DNA of 64,000 nt from Anodontia alba. Taxonomy: Eukaryota > Mollusca > Bivalvia > Lucinida > Lucinidae. The notes below the pieces were generated by a model, which was given only the letters and a program-made list of their open reading frames with translations, ran no database searches and was not told where the DNA came from. The stretch covers positions 119,370,951-119,434,950 of the forward strand of contig OZ024824.1 of NCBI GenBank assembly GCA_964016985.1, given 5' to 3'. Of the stretch, positions 35,450-46,248 are shown one piece after another (position 1 is the first letter of the stretch; each line of letters starts with the position of its first letter). The position numbers and the translations under genes were made by a program.

Positions 35450-36074
35450 AGATTACTAGGTGTGAGAATACGTTCTGGCGAGATTGAGTAGATTCGCAGG
35501 CTCGCCTGAACTTTTGCTGTTTGCATGTGCTACAATGGCTCTTTTCTCATGACGCGGCTCAGTTTATTTGATAGTATTGGTTTGACATACAAAAAAAATA
35601 AATAAAAGACAAAAGAATAAAAACAAAAAGACAACTTTTAAAACAATTTGACACCTTTATTATTCAGTTGAAATGCCCACATCGCATATATATTTGATCT
35701 AACAATACGTGCTGTAACATATGGCAATTCGTTTGGGTTTTTATCCGTTTAATGCAGATATCTGCATTTCAAATACAGATATCTCCATTTTTAGATACGA
35801 ATATCTGTATTTTTGTAATTGCAGATATGTGTAACTGAAATGCAGATATCTGTATTTGAAATGCATATATCCGAATTTTTAAATCAAATACAGATGTCTG
35901 CATTTCAAATACAGATATCTGCATTTCATTTAGAAATATCTTTATTTATGGTTAAAATAGAGATATCTCTATTTATTCCACTTAAGGAAAACTGACGCCT
36001 CACTCGCCGAGTTTTAGCACGCAACGTTCCACCTGTTATAAATACCAGTATATGGCGGTCGGTGCAGTTCGCGC

Positions 36075-36076
<2 letters not shown>

Positions 36077-36127
<51 letters not shown>
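36077..36127. repeat. (CA)n microsatellite
   Basis: About 25 uninterrupted CA units. Confidence 0.95.
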
Positions 36128-36129
<2 letters not shown>

Positions 36130-36135
36130 TGATAA

Positions 36136-36355
36136 TACCGTATTTTCCCTAAGTATTCGGACACCTCAACCCCTTACCCTGTATGTTCTAAAATTTGAAC
36201 CAGTACAATTCACTACCCGATGTTGTGTCTAAAAATTGCTGGATGAGTGGCAAACAGTGTAGACCCAGATGAGATGCCGCGTTCTGCGGCGTCTCATCTG
36301 GGTCTATAGTGTTTGCTCAGGCCTGTCTGTCCGAATACATATGGTAAATACGGTA
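36136..36355. mobile_element. MITE family D, complete, opposite orientation to 25457
   Basis: TIRs TACCGTATTTTCCCTAAG and the complement of ATATGGTAAATACGGTA. It contains a good hairpin at 36251-36315 (caaacagtgtagacccagat ... and complement). Nested in the AGATATCT element. Confidence 0.88.
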
Positions 36356-36619
36356 ATAATAATTAAAGATGCTCAAGAATTCTCATCATTATCTCTATAC
36401 AGTCAAACCCGTCGCTCCTTTCAGAGGAGCACAAAAAGAAAGAGAACGTGTGGTGTTTGCCGTATGTTTCTATAAACGTATATTTTAATGAACCTGTACT
36501 CGGACAGAGCCCTCTCACAGGAATTCTTTCTCTGCATACTGCCATACGCCTTTTTCGGGCTTTCTTGGCAGGTATACATTGTATACTCTGAGTTGCAGAA
36601 TGAAGGCCTCCAAGTAATC

Positions 36620-36862
36620 ATTTAGATTACCGAATGTAAGGTTCTTTAACCTGCACGTTGGTTCTTTACTTTACATGCACGGGCCATAGCCTCCAGTAAA
36701 TGCCCCGATCCGAAGGACGGCGAACTGTTATCATGTCATCTCTGCAGATGACAACAGAATGCGTGTTTGGATTCCATTTTTTTCTCGCCTATGGCAGGGA
36801 TCGAACTCAGTACCTCTAGCACTTGAGACCATTGCGCTCACCACTGAGCTACCCTACCCTGC
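36620..36862 (-). mobile_element. tRNA-headed SINE family D, antisense
   Basis: On the - strand: GGTAGCTCAGTGGTGAGCGC (box A) and GAGTTCGATCCC (box B), with a long variable arm between them as in Leu/Ser tRNAs, followed by a body containing 'tgcaggttaaagaacc'. It is a SINE head rather than a tRNA gene, because sequence continues without a tRNA 3' end or terminator. Confidence 0.7.
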
Positions 36863-37528
36863 TGTCTCCCGAGTTGAAGAGAAGCCCTAGTAGACTTATT
36901 CACAACGTGTACTAAAATGATCCTATCAAGAAACCTCGAGTAAGGGAGTATTGATTATTTGTTGAAAATAAAAGTTGAAAATAATTAGGTCCATAAATAG
37001 AGGTGTCTGTATTTCAAATATTCAAAGTATTGCAAGTATTTGCAATACAGGTATCTGTATTAGAAATACAGATATCTCCATTTAAATTGCAGATATCTTT
37101 ATTTCATTGAATTGCAGATATCTTTATTTCAACGATGATTATAAATATCTGTATTTTAAAAAGGGATATCTGTATTTCAAATACAGAAAGACAGATATCT
37201 GTATTTCAAATACACATAACTGAGTTCTAAAAAATACTGATGTATCTAATTGAAATAGAGATAGATCTGTCTGCATTTCATATGCAGATATCTGTATATG
37301 AAATGCAGATATCTCTATTTCAGATTCAATAAACATAGATATATCTGCATTTCAAAAACAGATATTTGTATTTGAAATACAGATATCTGCATTTAAATGT
37401 AGATATCTATTTAAATGCAGATAACTGTATTTAAATGCAAATATTTGCATTTTAAATGTAGATAATTATATTAGATGGGTATAAACCCAAATGGGACGTC
37501 ATAGTAACTCCCATTTCTAGCGGCGCCG

Positions 37529-38465
37529 TGTTCAAACAGCTTCCTCGGGACCAGGCAAATGTTATTGCAATGAAATAACCATGGATGATCGTTATTATTT
37601 CATAACTTACGATTCCAACGGCAAACTGTGACGAAAACGCCCCAAAACCAATATAAACTCTTCCAGTACGACCGTAAAACCAAGATGGCGGCTATTTTAG
37701 AATGTTGTAAAGACGGTCTGACGTCATCATAAAATTTTACAATGTTACGTTCAGGGCGACAACGTTACGTCGCTCAACGTAACATGAACAAATCAAGGCC
37801 CCTCTTGTGATTTCAAAAGATCAAAACCCATGTTCAAACAGCATGTGAATTTCATGATTTAAACATGGGTTTTATTGTCTGAACACGGCTTCTGGTCCAT
37901 CCAAGAATAGCTTCAAACAGATATGTTCATAGGATTTTCAGTAAGAATATAGGGATCACCCAAGGTTTTTCATGCATTAACATTTGCCGGGTCCCGAGGA
38001 AGCTGTTTGAACACGAGGTCGCTAGGCCGGGTGTTCAAATATCTTCCGAGGGACCCAGCAAATGTTATTGCAATGAAATAACCATGGATGATCGTGATTC
38101 TTGCATAACTTACGATTCCAACGGCAAACTGTGACGAAAACGCCACAAAACTCCACATAAACTCTTCCAGTGCGACCGTAAAACCAAGATGGCGGCTAGT
38201 TTAGAACGTTGCAAAGACGTTCTGACGTCATCATAAAATTTTACAATGTTACGTTCAGGGCGACAACGTTACGTCGCTCAACATAACGTGAACAAAGCAA
38301 GGCCCCTCTTGTGATTTCAAAAGATCAAAACCCATGTTCAAACAGCATGTGAATTTCATGATTTGAACATGGCTTTTGTTGTTTGAACATGACTTCTAGC
38401 CCATTTAAGCATAGCTTCAAACAGCTATGTTCTTAGAATTTTATGCAAGAATGTTGTATCGACAT
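37529..38465. mobile_element. two head-to-tail copies of a ~490-bp TIR element
   Basis: Copy 1 (37529-38014) begins GTGTTCAAACAGCTTCCTCG and ends with the complement (gaggaagctgtttgaacac). Copy 2 starts at 38031 and repeats the interior (accatggatgatcgt, gaccgtaaaaccaagatggc, ttacgttcagggcgacaacg) to about 38465, where the right end is lost. The two are about 90% alike by eye. Confidence 0.75.
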
Positions 38466-38785
38466 TAAAATGGGATGTTAAACGTTATAACCGTTGCATC
38501 GACGTTGATGCGACGTTGTATAAGCGTCCTGAGCATGCTTGGATATACCAAACAGCATACCCACCGGGCTCCTCTCTGGATATCATTCGTATACAATATA
38601 ATGACTTTCTGTAATTTTTTCTGTTTTATATTCAGCTAAACTCAACTCATCGGCACTGGCCGAGGTTTTCCGAGTATGTCCGGGATAAAGAAATTCTTTG
38701 ATTCCTCCGCCGCGCATAGCATTTGTCGCGGCGAGTGAGTCGAACAGAATTCTTCTGAGACGATTTTGTTTGTTTTAGTTGACCA

Positions 38786-38995
38786 TACTGTATTTACCTT
38801 ACGTATTGGGATACCTTAACTATTTACTAGTCATAGAATTTGAACTTCATTTTACTATCTGTTGCTCGTCTGAAAGATTGCTGGGCTAGTGCCAAATGAT
38901 GCAGACCCTGATCAGATACCGCGTTCTGTATCATGTGCCCGGATCTGCACTGTTTGCTCAGGCCTTTCTGTCCCAGTGCCGTGGTGTATTACGGT
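38786..38995. mobile_element. MITE family D, copy
   Basis: TACTGTATTTACCTTACG to ATTACGGTA; the hairpin at about 38890-38960 is degraded (aaatgatgcagaccctgatc). Same orientation as the copy at 36136. Confidence 0.75.
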
Positions 38996-39295
38996 AATAA
39001 AGCTGTTTAAAGCAACCACAGTTTGGCTTTCATTTTCATGCATGCTTAACAAGGGTCTCAGTGTAAAACTGTTTTTTTTTTTTTTTTTCATTCTTGCTAA
39101 TTGTTTTGGCTCATCTCTCTTAAAACCAGTAAACAATGGAAACATTATCCCACCCCTAGTAGTTTTCCTGACTGCTGAACGTGTTTTTGTGTTTTCATAT
39201 GTGGCGTTTCTGTTCTCCTTATTTGATTCTCATCTTTCTTTTTGGTGCCTCGGGAGTGTTGTGCTTCGTGATTGTGGCATTTCCGGGTATCTTAA

Positions 39296-39500
39296 CCCTT
39301 GTCATGCTGAATAAATTAAGATGCCACGCCCACTTCTAATTTCCAGCCAATCAGATTACTTGATCCGGGTTTTTGATAGGAATTCACATATTTAATGACA
39401 AACAGTGCAGATCCAGATCAGTTGGCTTCTTCAGAAGCCAACTGATCTGGATCTACACTGTTTGCTAAAACAGGGCATGTCGTGCTCAGCAAGAGAAGGG
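39296..39500. mobile_element. TTAA MITE (CCCTTGTCATGCTGA ends), copy 1
   Basis: TTAA at 39292-39295 and 39501-39504. The left half has 'aagatgccacgcccacttc'. A 66-bp hairpin at 39399-39464 has outer arm caaacagtgcagatccagat and inner stem cagttggctt/aagccaactg. Confidence 0.85.
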
Positions 39501-39552
39501 TTAACTTGTATATTTTCATTGCCAGTGCGAGTTGTATCGCATTCATGCTAAT

Positions 39553-39980
39553 AAGAATATAAGGATCAAATATGTGTTTACATGCATTAACATTCGCCAG
39601 GTCCCGAGGGAGATCGCGGTTTTCACCACCTCCCTAGGGACCTGGCAAATGTCAATGCATTGAAAAACCATGTTCGACCGCTATTATTGCATAAAAACTG
39701 AAAACATTTGCTACATTTCGCGTTATTTCTTGCACTGTTTTGTTTCGCCTTTTCACCGATGTCTCGCGAACGCAATTTTCATGGACTATGCTCGTTCTAG
39801 GGCCAGGCAATACACATCTCGTAACGGCAGCAAATCTGTGGCCCCGGTACGATCATATTGAAAGTTGCGTAGCCGTGCATTAACAGCGCGTGAATTGCCT
39901 TGATAATACACGGCTTTTTGCCGGTTTATGCACGGCTGTTAATAACGTGCGACACTGCTTTTTATGCAATAATGATTCTT
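39553..39980. repeat. dispersed repeat with central palindrome, copy 1
   Basis: Nearly identical to 48346-48792. It contains a palindrome (tgcattaacattcgccaggt ... complement) related to the ends of the element at 37529, then a conserved stretch including 'ctcgttctagggccaggcaa' and 'gttgcgtagccgtgcattaa'. A 63-codon ORF is shared by both copies but looks fortuitous. Confidence 0.75.
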
Positions 39981-40014
39981 CAGACTGAATATGCATAGAT
40001 TTGAGTCGCAACGA

Positions 40015-40255
40015 TAGAAAATGTACCTCCGGACATATGTGCCCTCGGACATGTGCGCTCAGCAAGGTTCAGTTTCAATTCGCACAGTCTGATAAGAATC
40101 TTCACTGGGCCTTTTTTGCATTGCCAGGGATGCAAAGTTTCTTCATGCGGCACAATGAAGACTCTGATTAGACTCCGCGGATGCGCATGCTGATTTGACT
40201 CTTCGTTAGGCGCATACGTCAGAAGATACGCTTTCTCACGTTGCGGATCATATGT
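40015..40255. mobile_element. family L hairpin element
   Basis: 'gtacctccggacatatgtgc' to 'gtcagaagatacgctttctc' are roughly inverted ends. Inner 'cagtctgataagaatcttca' and 'ggatgcgcatgctgatttga' match 59143-59368. Confidence 0.6.
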
Positions 40256-40352
40256 TTACAGAGCTTTCACTAAATGGATTGTGTTTAGCCGAGGTATTAC
40301 AGGAAAATGACCATCATTCAAAGAAAACCCATTTTAGAACAAATGCATTTTA

Positions 40353-40597
40353 GGGTCCAGTTGTTCAAAACTAACAATGCCGTTAGTTAACCTATCGTTA
40401 AAACTTTGATCATTAAATATGGCATATACACTTATATTTTTGCTGAAAACATGCGAGTAGCTTTTGCATTTGCAAAAGCTACTCACATTTTTTCAGCAAA
40501 ATTACCTTTGAATTAGATATTGTACTTACTAGAACAGTTAACATTTTGACCACTAACGAACTTGTTAAGCTAACGAATACTTTGAACAACTGGGCCC
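40353..40597. mobile_element. MITE family C, copy 6, 66 bp upstream of esterase exon 2
   Basis: GGGTCCAGTTGTTCAAAAC to TTTGAACAACTGGGCCC with the central hairpin nearly perfect (gctgaaaacatgcgagtagc). It lies in the intron just before the exon 2 acceptor at 40663. Confidence 0.88.
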
Positions 40598-40663
40598 AGG
40601 TGAACACCTAAGGGAGATAACTGACAAATGACTCATTCTTTTTCGTGTTTCATCTATTTTCAG

Positions 40664-40958
40664 AAATCCGAATTCAGGCAGTTCCCCGTCACCTCTTTGG
40701 CCTGAATATGACAGCACAGGACAAGTGTATTTAGAGCTCACCACAAATATGACGTCATTATCCGTGCAACAAAGGCTTGCGGCCAGTCGAATCCATTTTT
40801 GGACCGAGGTAGTTCCCTATCTACAGGAATGTACTATTCAAGAATGTCAGGAATGCGTACAAAATAGTACTGTCAAGTCAGAAGTTTCAATGGTTCATAA
40901 CAATTTATACATTTATAGTTATTTTGCAATGGCTGTAAGTATGATAATGGTAATGTAA
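40664..40958 (+). CDS. carboxylesterase/cholinesterase-family protein, last exon (residues 510-606)
   Basis: The acceptor cttttttcgtgtttcatctattttcag-type tract ends at 40663. The exon's first A completes the split Gly codon of exon 1, giving FAKTG-NPNS, then PLWPEYDSTGQVYLEL and RIHFWTEVVPYL: exactly the conserved C-terminal block that exon 1 lacks. The phase match and motif order make the 19.6-kb intron convincing. After a Cys-rich ECTIQECQEC stretch the protein ends in a hydrophobic tail (LYIYSYFAMAVSMIMVM), which could be a GPI-attachment signal or a short membrane anchor. A perfect donor-like GTAAGT at 40935 falls in phase 0 within this tail, so some transcripts may splice on to an unseen exon. 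Confidence 0.88.
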
Positions 40959-41110
40959 CATTAAATTACTGGACGGTACAAATCTAAGCGTAATGGACAC
41001 ACTTTCAAGAAATACAACTATGTCTGAAGTTTTTGCCTCACTTCTGGTAAAAGTGTTTACTCTAAAAGGAAAGAAGTAGGCTTCCCTTGGAGCAAAGTCT
41101 TTCATTTTAA

Positions 41111-41316
41111 CCCTTCTTATGCTGAATAGATTAAGATGCCACGCCCACTTCCAATTTTCAGCCAATCAGATTACTTGATCCAGGTTGTTGATACAAATTC
41201 ACATACTTAATGGGAAAACAGTGCAGATCCAGATCAGTTGGCTTCTTCAGAAGCCAACTGATCTGGATCTACACTGCTTGCTAAGACAATGCATGTCGTG
41301 TTCAGCAAGAGAAGGG
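41111..41316. mobile_element. TTAA MITE (CCCTTCTTATGCTGA ends), copy 2
   Basis: TTAA at 41107-41110 and 41317-41320. The same body and hairpin (41215-41280) as 39296, about 90% alike. It lies just downstream of the esterase stop codon, probably in the 3' UTR. Confidence 0.85.
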
Positions 41317-41738
41317 TTAAAGGTATCTTTTCAGAAGGAGTTTTGTGTACAGAAAAGCAAACATAAGTTCACTACTGCAGTGCTGCTTAGAGAAGACAAA
41401 AACTAAAAGGATTATTGTGTTGGATCACCTTGTTTAGCTTGTCAATACCGCCATGAAAGTAATGCTAAATGAGTTGTCTCAGATGGACAGGTTACGCACC
41501 TATTCTGTGATACCAACCACACGAACCGTTTGTTAATTCATTGCTAAAACTTACTGAATAGTCACTGAAAACCCTTTCAATATGTGGAATTTTCATATCC
41601 TTAATTGTCTGCACTTTCCTAGAAAAAAATAGTCATTATATACATGCTGCATTCTGCCTCCCACAGAATATTGGCCACTAAAGCCGCTAAAGTCTGTTTT
41701 ATTATCCCTTTGTTTTGTTTGTAGCTACATGCAATCCT

Positions 41739-41825
41739 ACCAGGCAAACACACAACGTCGTTACAACGTCGCTGCAACGTCACGACGTTGTAACGACGTT
41801 GTCGTCACGTTTTGTGTTTACTGGG
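41739..41825. mobile_element. CCCAGC-palindrome mini-element, AACGTCG type, shortened
   Basis: Accaggcaaacacacaacgt ... to ...gttttgtgtttactggg. The inner AACGTCG steps are partly deleted, so arms are unequal. Confidence 0.7.
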
Positions 41826-42183
41826 TTAATTGTAAGCCCGCGTGATCACAATCAACACATATCTAATTGTACTACAGCTGGTTCTTGCACTGAAACATCT
41901 ACAGCACAGTTAGACTACATGTTTAGAACTTTGCAGAGTTTGAGCTGGTCCGCATGGAATGCTGTAATGCTCATTCATCGGATAATTGGCTAATAAACAT
42001 ATCCCATAAAACAATGCAGCAATTTGGGTAAATTCACCTACCAATCAGTATTCAAGTTGCATTTAGTAGGGGACAGTTCAAACTTGAAAGCGCAAACATG
42101 GCGTCTTACTGGTCTCCAAATGATTGTGGCCTCTGCTGGTTATCTCAACATTATTGTATTGTTTTTTGTTTTATTAATATTAT

Positions 42184-42223
42184 TTTGTGTGTGTGTCTGT
42201 GTGTGTGTGTGTCTGTCTGTCTA

Positions 42224-42258
<35 letters not shown>
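42184..42258. repeat. (TG)n microsatellite with TC interruptions
   Basis: GT repeats with gtctgtctgtc interruption. Translates into repetitive Cys/Val on either strand, without significance. Confidence 0.95.
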
Positions 42259-42260
<2 letters not shown>

Positions 42261-42429
42261 ATAAAGTATGCTTTTTGTGAATTATAGCTCCATCAGAAAT
42301 AATTACCACATATTTTACAATCAGCCTAAGAAAACAATAATACATAGTCATGTTACTGAATTAAAAGTAAAAAAAAAAGAATGCGCTAAAATAAAAGTAA
42401 AATGACAACTTCCTACGAATAAATGAGTC

Positions 42430-42539
42430 ACGACAAGTTAACTGCACAATATATATGCGAAATGAAGGGGCCAAGATGTCGGTGCACCGACATCTTGGCC
42501 CCTTCATTTCGCATATATATTGTGCAGTTAACTTGTCGT
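42430..42539. repeat. 110-bp perfect palindrome with no spacer
   Basis: Two 55-base arms are exactly complementary and meet at GGTG|CACC (42484/42485). The arm reads acgacaagttaactgcac then aatatatatgcgaaatgaag then gggccaagatgtcggtg. It lies between the convergent esterase and lectin-like genes. It resembles none of the other palindrome families here. Confidence 0.95.
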
Positions 42540-42756
42540 ATGCAATGTCTGTGCTTGTACCGTTTGTTTATCGCAGAAATATATGTGAAAATACCCAGGA
42601 AATGCCACAATCACGAAACACAGCCCTCCCGAGGCACCAAAGGAAGGAGGGGTCCGATGCCACCTGATAAAGGTTGCTTTGTGGACATTAGATATTATAA
42701 TAATGAATTTTATTTTTATGGCTTTATCGATGTTTTCGTCGACAACTTATTCACAA

Positions 42757-42923
42757 CCCAGCAAACACACAACGTCGCAACAACGTCGTTACAACGTCGC
42801 TGCAACGTCATGACGATGCAGCGACGTTTTAACGACGTTGGTAGGACGTTGTGTGTTTTCTGGGAAATGTGACGTTGTAGCGACGTTGTAACGACGTTGG
42901 TAGGACGTTGTGTGTTTGCTGGG
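42757..42923. mobile_element. CCCAGC-palindrome mini-element, AACGTCG type, with duplicated right arm
   Basis: CCCAGCAAACACACAACGTC at the left. The right arm occurs twice, ending ttttctggg at 42864 and tttgctggg at 42923. AA flanks both sides (2-bp duplication). Confidence 0.8.
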
Positions 42924-42994
42924 AAACTGAATAAAGTCCGAATGACTGATTCGCCGGCGTTTAAACGTTTAAAATCCACAAAAAATAAAATACA

Positions 42995-43000
42995 TTTATT
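42995..43000 (-). promoter_or_regulatory. candidate polyadenylation signal for the - strand membrane-protein gene
   Basis: AATAAA on the - strand, about 250 bases past the stop codon at 43247. It is the first canonical signal seen downstream. Confidence 0.45.
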
Positions 43001-43246
43001 ATGATTCTGTCTAGGTCACATTTACGTTAAACATATGGGTAAAAATAGATCATTAAAGAAATTTGCGCAAGGAAAATACTTCCGAGATTCCTGCTCAGTG
43101 GATTTGTCGAAGAACAAATACCATTTTTAAATTGCGATCGACCGATCAAATTCTGCTGAACAATTGTAAGGTTGCTTAGTTGTAATTATACATCTTAATC
43201 ACCGAAACTTGATCTCAATACAAATTACTTAACTTTTACTTCTTTC

Positions 43247-46214
43247 TTATCCAGAATCCGAGCACTTTGGGCGTGATTTTTGGAGTCGCTGTCTCCTTTC
43301 ACTTTTTGATCTCTGAACCTGCTTATTCTTATTTAACGTTGTTTGAATAAGAAAAGAAGTTCTACGACCAAGGCAGATATTATTAACAGATGTGTTCTTT
43401 TCCGAAAGAACTTGTAGCGTGCAGTTGTTCTCATTATTTTCCTCATCTTTTTGCCTGTCAAAATAATTTGCTATGCTCTGAATTTTATTGCCTGAATTTT
43501 CCTTGTTCATTTCTCGAGAAAAGGAAAGGACTTTGGTATTGTAATCACCCCTAATTTCGCTATCGTCAAACACATCCGTATATTTACATTTCGACTGGAT
43601 ACCTGAAAACACTCTGGTTATAGATTTTACTGGCGTATCACGACCTAGCGAGTCTGCATCTGTGTCATAAGTCACTGTCATTGCATCGGGTTTCGCATAA
43701 TTCATTGTGGGAGTCTGGCTTCTTTGGGATACTTCACGATGTGCGATGGAATAACTATGCTTTAACGGTACCCCTAAAGAAGAATTCGATAGTTTGGTAG
43801 GTAGAGATCCAGAGCAAGAAGTATGACTTTTTTGTTGCTTTGACACGATTTTGTCAAAAGTCACGTGTTTGCGTGTGCTATCTCTAGTTCGTGACGATTT
43901 TAAGTTACATGGAAATACAAATGTTTTCTGTCGATTTAAAAATATATGCGATTTATTGTCACTACTAGAAAATGACTGCGATCTACATGTGCCTGTAGGG
44001 TATCTCGTCTCTTTCGCCTGTACCGTAGGACGAAATGGAGCTGCTTGTGCCGTTTTCGCTTTTGAAATTTTGTCTGAATTTGGCATTTTATATTGATCAT
44101 GGCCAGATCCGGTTTGGTTTTCTTGCCTTGATAAGTAAGCGTTTAAGGTACCATTCTGCCTGTCGACAATTTTATTTTTGTCTTGTTCATTTAAATCTTC
44201 AACATATAAAGGTATTTGCCACTCTGTTGCAGGCAATGTTTTATCCAATAACTCTTTAGATAATAGGCTATTTATTTCCATCTGGTAGTTTGAATTTTGT
44301 ACATCACTTGGTACCAACATTTCCTCATTTTCACCTGCACCTTGGTTCCTTTTTATCTGGGATGAAACTGCAACTAGTTTTGAACTGGCATCAGTATCGC
44401 ATGTTGCAAACGTCTTAGTTTTAGATATTTGACCAGTGTTTTCAGTGCATGCATTCATGTATGTTGAAGCATTACCTACTACGCCAATATCAAGTGTTAA
44501 TGAATCCTCATTTTGAATTTCAATAATTTGCCTGTTAGTTTCTTTAGGAACATGATCCCTTGTTACACACATTGCATTTACCAAAGCCTTTTGTGACATC
44601 TTGGTATTATTCTGTTGTCCCAGTGCGTCCTTTTGGCTCATATCAATCAAAGGCATCTCACTTATTAGAAAGCTGCAATTTGGATTGTGGTTTTCTTTTA
44701 CATAATTTCGATTGTCCGGATGCTTCCGTTTCTGCAGATTCCAACTATCTTGATTCTGAATAAAGACTACACTAGGAACTGTTAAAGTATTTGAAATATT
44801 TTTTGAAGAAGTTCGGACAGATGCACATTTTCGTCTCGAATTGGCTTTCCTGATCTTAACACGTTTTCGTTTTCTTTGAACCTTAAAGTCTTCAATAAGG
44901 GAGGTGTTTTCAATCTCACTCGTTTCATTGCTTTTATTTAAAGAAGTATTTGTTTCTGTTTTGATTGGCAAGTCTAGGTGCGCACATATAGTTTTATGTG
45001 TATCAGAAGAAACGAAGCAGGGCGGTGCACTTGATGATCGTTTCAGTCTTTCGCCTCCTCTAGCCTCGTCGTATTTTGTCATATTTCCGACCAAATTCCC
45101 GATAATTCTGCTATCATTATTTTCACTTAATGTACAATTGTTTTCTATACCTATCGCTTTTGTTACTTCCATTTTTGTGTCAGGAATAGTTTCTATACTA
45201 TTACGTATTTTAGTAACTTTAAGAAAGGCGATTGATGATTCTGTTAAAGATGGATGAAATTCACGATGTGTGTCTGTACTATCAAGATATTTCGTTACAC
45301 ACAGTTTATCTTGGTCTTCTGTAATCTTTTGGTTGTTTTCTTTTAAGGCAACGTCATTGGAAAGCTTCGAAGTTTCGTTATGTGTATCACTATCCTTCAT
45401 TCTTTTATTCCTAAAAGACTTATTCAAGGGCACAGTTATAATGTTTCTATATGCTTTTGTGGCATTGTCAGTCTCTGAGTTTTGTAGGATGCAGTCTGTT
45501 TTATCTTTCTCTGATACTTTGAAGTCAGACAAAGAATGAGAAACTTTGGAGACGGCATTGTCGTTATAGTATAAATAAGTTTTACTTTTAGCCATCATTT
45601 GTGACGAATGCTTTGGAGATCCCCCCTCATTACTTAAACATGGCTGATCGTTTTCCTTAGTGCGTGTCCTCTGATCCTCCTTTCTTTGTTTCCTTCGTAC
45701 CTTTCCGGAAAATTTATTATAGGTTTCATTGTTGTCATTCACTTTATGACCTAAATCTTTAGATTTGGCTCTTAGCTCCCGTTTTGTATTTCTGTTTGCC
45801 ACTTCAATTCCGAGACAGCTCAATGCATTCACCAAATGCGAACTACGAACACGTGACGTAATTCTTAGTGACGATGATTTTTGTGGAGTCATTGGGTTAG
45901 GACCATTATGTTTACTTTGCCTCCTTTTAGACTGTCCAATACAATCAGAATCACGACAGAAAACTTTAGTGCCGTTGCCATTAGCACCGTTCAACTGTTT
46001 ACAGTCTGCGAGTGCAGTTCTGTATCTATTAGAAACATGTTTCGTATTAGTGGCTTTGTCTTTGTGATTAGCTTGAGCTTTACTTGCTGTAAATAAACTA
46101 CCTGTCTCTATTTCTTTCTCATCGTGTGACCCATTTGAGTGTAACTCTCTCATAATTGCTTCATCTAAATAGCTTACAGGTTCTTGTTCATGCGTTTCAT
46201 TTCCATTGCCCCTT
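43247..46214 (-). CDS. lectin-like membrane protein, last exon: ~988-residue cytoplasmic tail
   Basis: An open frame runs from an acceptor (catttcatttcag|AAGGGG at 46215/46214) to a TAA-class stop at 43247. The frame stays open upstream of the internal Met at 46153 to the acceptor, and its phase joins the transmembrane exon as ..YYSKR-RGNGNE.., so the Met is internal. The tail is rich in Ser, Asn, Lys, Thr and Glu, poor in hydrophobics, and has no domain I recognise; it is probably disordered. Basic clusters (VRRKQRKEDQR; KRKRVKIRKANSRRK about 45% along; SKSERRQRLQKSRPK at the end) could be nuclear-localisation or lipid-binding signals. Many Ser/Thr-Pro and Ser-rich spots suggest phosphorylation. 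Encoding so long a tail in one exon is unusual. Function unknown. Confidence 0.85.
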
Positions 46215-46248
46215 CTGAAATGAAATGTTCAATTTGTTCGATTTCCAA

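Larger units (their letters stand above)
35732..37481. mobile_element. 1.75-kb TIR element built from AGATATCT palindromes
   Basis: TTTGGGTTTTTATCC at the left is answered by GGGTATAAACCCAAA at the right. Both subterminal regions (about 35752-35985 and 36985-37470) are dense arrays of 'cagatatctg' palindromes linked by 'tatttcaaata'-type spacers; a new unit occurs every 15-30 bp. The interior contains a CA microsatellite, a D MITE and a SINE. No transposase. Class unknown. Confidence 0.7.

Noticed and set aside
36783..36862. tRNA-Leu/Ser-like gene on the - strand
   Set aside because: The head runs straight into a SINE body with no tRNA 3' end or T-run terminator.
39670..39861. 63-codon frame conserved between 39670 and 48484
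   Set aside because: It lies inside a dispersed repeat; the surrounding non-coding parts are equally conserved and there is no recognisable domain.
43851..46096. Several + strand frames opposite the membrane-protein tail exon
   Set aside because: They are shadows of a 2.9-kb open frame on the other strand, with no splice or domain support.
46019..46153. Met at 46153 as the start of a free-standing 968-residue protein
   Set aside because: The frame stays open upstream to a good acceptor at 46215, and the phase fits the transmembrane exon, so this Met is internal.
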